From positions 59,276-123,275 of the forward strand of contig NZ_SDKK01000004.1 in assembly GCF_008107625.1 (NCBI RefSeq): DNA of 64,000 nucleotides, in the 5' to 3' direction. A program made the position numbers and the translations under genes. Below, piece by piece: positions 60,751-64,000 of the stretch (position 1 is the first letter of the stretch; each line of letters opens with the position of its first letter). This stretch comes from Zoogloea oleivorans (GTDB lineage Bacteria > Pseudomonadota > Gammaproteobacteria > Burkholderiales > Rhodocyclaceae). Under the pieces are notes generated by a model. The model ran no database searches, was not told where the DNA came from, and saw only the letters and a program-made list of their open reading frames with translations.

Positions 60751-61657
60751 CCGGACGCACGCCCGGCAGCGGACTGCCGAGGATCGCCGAACGGATCACG
60801 TCGATGGCGCCACTGCGCGGGTAGGTAACGCGCCACGCCAGGGCGATGCGGCGGAAGGGTTCCGGCGCCTCGAAGGGGCGCACGGTGAGCAGGGGATTGC
60901 CGTCGGGCAGCGGGTCGGCCGCGCTGCTCGGCAGCACGGTAATGCCGGCGCCGGTGGCCACCATGTGGCGAATGGTTTCGAGGGAGCTGCCTTCGAGGGT
61001 GCGTTGCAGGCCTTCACCGCTACGGCACAGGGGACAGACTTCGAGCACCTGGTCACGGAAGCAGTTGCCGGCGCCCAGCAGCAGCAGCGGCGCTTCGGCG
61101 AGGCGCTTGGCAGAGATGGACGCTTCCTGCTCCCAGGCATGCCCGGCAGGCATCAGCACCCGGAAAGGCTCGTCATAGACGGCCTGAGTGACGATACCCG
61201 GCTCCTCGAAGGGCAGCGCCACGACGATCACGTCCAGATCGCCACGCTTGAGGGATTCGGCCAGCCGGACCGTGTAGTTTTCCTGAATCAGCAAGGGCAT
61301 CGACGGTGCTGCCGCATGAACCCGCGGAATCAGGTGCGGCAACAGGTAAGGCCCGATGGTGTAGATCACGCCCAGCTTGAGGGGGCCGGACAGGGGGTCG
61401 CGGCCGGCGGTGGCAAGCTCCTTGATCTGGCCGGCTTCGAGCAGCACCTTTTCGGCCTGGGCCACGATGCGCGCGCCGATGTCGGTGATTTTCACGTCGG
61501 CTGCGCTGCGCTCGAAGAGCGTCACCGCCAGCTCGTCCTCGAGCTTCTTGATGGCCACGGAGAGGGTTGGCTGGCTCACGTTGCAGCGTTCGGCGGCATG
61601 CCCGAAATGCCGTTCACGGGCCAGCGCAACAAGGTAGCGAAGATCGGTCAGCGTCAT
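60740..61657 (-). CDS. oxyR: hydrogen peroxide sensor OxyR
   Basis: 305 residues from ATG 61657. LysR-type winged helix (DLRYLVALARERHFGHAAERCNVSQPTLSVAIKKLE) and effector domain with the redox Cys at 199 and 208 (GAGNCFRDQVLEVC), the same numbers as E. coli OxyR. It activates peroxide-defence genes on disulphide formation. osmC at 20.3 kb could be in its regulon (inference). Confidence 0.95.
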   Translation of the reverse strand: MTLTDLRYLVALARERHFGHAAERCNVSQPTLSVAIKKLEDELAVTLFERSAADVKITDIGARIVAQAEKVLLEAGQIKELATAGRDPLSGPLKLGVIYTIGPYLLPHLIPRVHAAAPSMPLLIQENYTVRLAESLKRGDLDVIVVALPFEEPGIVTQAVYDEPFRVLMPAGHAWEQEASISAKRLAEAPLLLLGAGNCFRDQVLEVCPLCRSGEGLQRTLEGSSLETIRHMVATGAGITVLPSSAADPLPDGNPLLTVRPFEAPEPFRRIALAWRVTYPRSGAIDVIRSAILGSPLPGVRPVTR

Positions 61658-61852
61658 CGGGAACACCCTCAGCAACGATAGTGATTAACTATACAACGCT
61701 GGCGAGGAAAGGGGCATTTTCCCTTCGCCCGAGACGACTTGGCAGCACCTTGCAAGCGGCAAAAGCATCCCCATCTTTGTAAGCGTTTGTTCAAGCAAGG
61801 AACATGACGCCAGGGACGGCGTCGATAGTCTGGTGAAAAACAGGAGTAACGC

Positions 61853-63367
61853 ATGAAACCTGCCGTGTTGAAATCGACCCTCGCCTTCTCCGCCATCGTC
61901 CTCGCCGTTTCCGGCTGCCTGCAGGACGGCGGAGCCATCTCCCCCTCCCATGCCGGCAACGCCAGCATCGCGCCCGCCGTGGCGCCGGCAGCCGCACCGG
62001 TCACGACCAACCGCTACGGCCTGCCTGACTTTTCGGGCCTGGTGGAACAGGTCGGCCCGGCGGTGGTAAATATCAGCGTCACCCAGAAACGCCCCCGTGG
62101 CGGTGCCACGGCAGGCGAGGATCCTTTTGCCGGCGATCCGTTCTACGATTTCCTGCGCCGCTACGGCGTGCCCATTCCCGGCATGCCGGGCAACGGCAAC
62201 GGGGGTGGCGGACGCGCACCCGAGCAGATCCAGCAAGGCGTCGGCTCGGGTTTCATCGTCAGTTCCGACGGCTTCGTGCTGACCAACGCCCACGTGGTGG
62301 ACGGCGCCACCGAGGTCACCGTCCGGCTCACCGACAAGCGCGAATTCAAGGCCCGGGTCGTCGGCGTGGACAAGCGCACCGACGTGGCCCTGCTGAAGAT
62401 CGATGCCACCGGCCTGCCGGCGGTGAAGACCGGTGACGCCGAACACAGCAAGGTCGGCGAATGGGTTGTCGCCATGGGCTCGCCCTTCGGCTTCGACAAC
62501 ACGGTGACCGCCGGCATCATCAGCGCCAAGGCGCGCCGCCTGCCGGACGAAACCTACGTGCCCTTCATCCAGACCGACGTGGCCATCAACCCGGGCAACT
62601 CCGGCGGCCCGCTGTTCAACCTGGCCGGTGAAGTAATTGGCATCAACTCGCAGATTTACTCCCGCTCCGGCGGCTTCATGGGCATCTCCTTCGCGATTCC
62701 CATCGACGTGGCGATGAAGGTCAAGGACCAGCTGCAGAAGTACGGCAAGGTCTCCCGCGGCCGCCTCGGTGTGACGATTCAGGGACTCGATACGGAGCTC
62801 GCCCAGAACTTCGGCCTCGACAAGCCGGCCGGCGCCCTGATCGCCAACGTGGAAAGCGGCTCCCCGGCCGAAAAGGCAGGCCTCCAGTCGGGTGACGTGG
62901 TTCTCGGCGTAAATGGCCAGAAGGTGGCCGACTCCGCCGACCTGCCACGCATCATCGGCGACCAGAAACCCGGCAGCGTGGTGCGCCTGTCGATCTGGCG
63001 CGAACGCAAGACCCGCGAGCTCAACGTGACCCTGGGTGAACAGGCCGGCGAGAAGACCCTCGCTGCCAGTCCCGAGCGCAAGAGCGGCGAGAGTGCCAGC
63101 AGCAAGCTGGGCCTGACCGGACGTGCCCTGACGGCGCAGGAAGCATCCCGCCTCGGCGTTCCCGGTGGCGTGCTCGTGGAAAGCGCCAGCGGCCCTTCGG
63201 CCAAAGCCGGATTGCAGCCCGGTGACGTCATCCTCGGCATCAACAACCAGGTCATCGGCACGGTCGAGCAGTTCCGCAAACTCCTCGAGGCGGCCGGCAA
63301 CCGCTTCGCCCTGCTCGTGCAACGCGGGGATAGCCGGATCTTCGTGGCAGTGCGCATGGGGCAATGA
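61853..63367 (+). CDS. degP: DegP/HtrA-type periplasmic serine protease
   Basis: 504 residues. N-terminal lipobox-like VSGC (Cys22) suggests a lipid anchor. Trypsin-like domain with His147 (TNAHVVD), Asp177 (RTDVALLK) and Ser250 (GNSGGPLF); two PDZ domains (about 300-390 and 405-500). A Gly/Asn-rich loop (113-122) lies near the LA loop. It degrades or refolds misfolded envelope proteins. The closest subgroup is MucD/DegQ-like. It sits 195 bp from the divergent oxyR; no clear promoter box seen in that gap. Confidence 0.95.
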   Translation: MKPAVLKSTLAFSAIVLAVSGCLQDGGAISPSHAGNASIAPAVAPAAAPVTTNRYGLPDFSGLVEQVGPAVVNISVTQKRPRGGATAGEDPFAGDPFYDFLRRYGVPIPGMPGNGNGGGGRAPEQIQQGVGSGFIVSSDGFVLTNAHVVDGATEVTVRLTDKREFKARVVGVDKRTDVALLKIDATGLPAVKTGDAEHSKVGEWVVAMGSPFGFDNTVTAGIISAKARRLPDETYVPFIQTDVAINPGNSGGPLFNLAGEVIGINSQIYSRSGGFMGISFAIPIDVAMKVKDQLQKYGKVSRGRLGVTIQGLDTELAQNFGLDKPAGALIANVESGSPAEKAGLQSGDVVLGVNGQKVADSADLPRIIGDQKPGSVVRLSIWRERKTRELNVTLGEQAGEKTLAASPERKSGESASSKLGLTGRALTAQEASRLGVPGGVLVESASGPSAKAGLQPGDVILGINNQVIGTVEQFRKLLEAAGNRFALLVQRGDSRIFVAVRMGQ

Positions 63368-63370
63368 CAA

Positions 63371-63406
63371 ATGGGCCTGTGAAAATATGCAAAATCACAG
63401 GCCCAT
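63371..63406 (+). terminator. hairpin after degP
   Basis: A 12-base perfect stem ATGGGCCTGTGA (63371-63382) pairs with TCACAGGCCCAT (63395-63406). There is no T-run, so termination may be weak or it may protect the 3' end. Confidence 0.55.
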
Positions 63407-63556
63407 CCATTCTTTAGCGAATTAAGTCACTGTTTAGAGAAAAAAAATTACGTAATAGGGTGCAAGCGGGGTAGTTATAATTGGCAGAAAAAGCGGGGTT
63501 AGCATGTGCCAGTCTTTGGGAGCCCCCCGTCTCAGACCATAACAAAAAGTCACTCG

Positions 63557-64000
63557 ATGTTCTTGCTGCTGTCCAGGCAGGCTCTGCTTGTTGCGCTGGC
63601 GGGCCTCCTGCCAATTAACGCTGCCCTTGGTGCCGACCCTTTTCGGGCTGACGGCGCCGAATCGCCTTTTTTCGAAGAGCTTCCTACTGTCCTGTCCGCT
63701 TCCCGCCTGCCCCAGGTGCTCAACGAAGCACCGGGGGCGGTAACCATCCTCGACCGCGAACTGATCCGCGCCACCGGCTACCGGGATGTAGCCCGCCTGC
63801 TACGCCTGGTGCCCGGCATGCAGGTCGGCCAGGAGCGCGGGCACGCACAGTGGGTCACCTATCACGGCCTCGGCAGCGACTACCCGACCGAAATCCAGGT
63901 ACTCATCGACGGACGCTCGGTGTATGCGCCAAGCTCGTTCGGCGGCGTCGACTGGTCGGCCCTGCCGCTCACCATCCAGGAAATCGAACGCATCGAGGTC
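63557..64000 (+). CDS. TonB-dependent receptor, N-terminal part (runs off window)
   Basis: 148 codons visible. Signal peptide (MFLLLSRQALLVALAGLLPINAALGA), then the plug domain: LPTVLSASRLPQVLNEAPGAVTILDRELIRATGYRDVARLLRLVPGMQV, VLIDGRSVYAP and IQEIERIEV. The plug without an obvious TonB box resembles vitamin B12/siderophore or colicin-I-type receptors. Substrate unknown. The leader (63407-63556) is AT-rich with a TATAAT at 63476-63481. Confidence 0.9.
   Translation, partial: MFLLLSRQALLVALAGLLPINAALGADPFRADGAESPFFEELPTVLSASRLPQVLNEAPGAVTILDRELIRATGYRDVARLLRLVPGMQVGQERGHAQWVTYHGLGSDYPTEIQVLIDGRSVYAPSSFGGVDWSALPLTIQEIERIEV

Overview
The window is a 64 kb piece of a GC-rich betaproteobacterial chromosome. 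Gene order and protein types (mreBCD-mrdA-rodA divergent from gatCAB, ribE-ribBA-ribH-nusB-thiL-pgpA, recA-recX-lptB-rpoN-hpf-ptsN-hprK, ttcA beside a pteridine-reductase-like SDR) suggest the Rhodocyclales (Azospira/Dechloromonas/Zoogloea-like). This placement is an inference from gene content; no rRNA or tRNA gene is present.

Layout. 1-3.1 kb: the end of a TPR/outer-membrane-barrel gene and two small orphan genes. 3.1-9.9 kb: the rod-shape operon, read leftward (mreB, mreC, mreD, mrdA, rodA, rlpA). 10.0-13.8 kb: the divergent gatC-gatA-lipoprotein-gatB operon. 13.9-16.0 kb: REP elements, a relic sequence, and a three-lipoprotein CsgG/DUF4810/DUF799 operon. 16.1-20.8 kb: pirin, a tandem REP array, a SulP anion transporter divergent from a beta-carbonic anhydrase, a Rho-N-like protein and OsmC. 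20.9-28.6 kb: an accessory region with Fic, a ParE/RelE-type toxin-antitoxin pair, a helically phased AT-tract array beside a gene for an AT-hook protein, a dinD gene broken by an IS5-family element, and an AT-rich block encoding a Cys-rich peptide plus two tandem E1/ThiF-like enzymes. A 149-bp MITE-like element follows. 28.6-36.2 kb: LysR/oxidoreductase pair and a giant CheB-CheR-PAS-histidine-kinase-receiver hybrid. 36.4-41.9 kb: small secreted peptide, CBS protein, and the riboflavin/nusB/thiL/pgpA/cinA run. 41.9-48.1 kb: SOS-controlled recA, recX, lptB, rpoN, hpf, ptsN, hprK, psiF. 48.1-63.4 kb: mainly housekeeping genes (FHA protein, ttcA, SDR, MidA-type methyltransferase, a PBP1C-like protein with a degenerate transpeptidase domain, cca, an NDUFA9-like protein, slt, 5-FCL, oxyR, degP). 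The window closes inside a TonB-dependent receptor.

Two loci deserve most attention. The first, at 25.8-28.3 kb, looks like a compact RiPP-type cassette. It has a 67-residue peptide with five clustered Cys, an intrinsic terminator, then two overlapping genes, each with a winged-helix/RRE-like N-terminal part and an E1 (ThiF/MoeB) domain; no YcaO, transporter or protease gene is next to them. The second, at 22.65-23.53 kb, is a gene whose product ends in an AT-hook, followed by about 250 bp in which sixteen short AT tracts fall on a helical grid of about 10.5 bp. A shortened relic of the same cassette, with the same promoter, lies at 14.0-14.2 kb.
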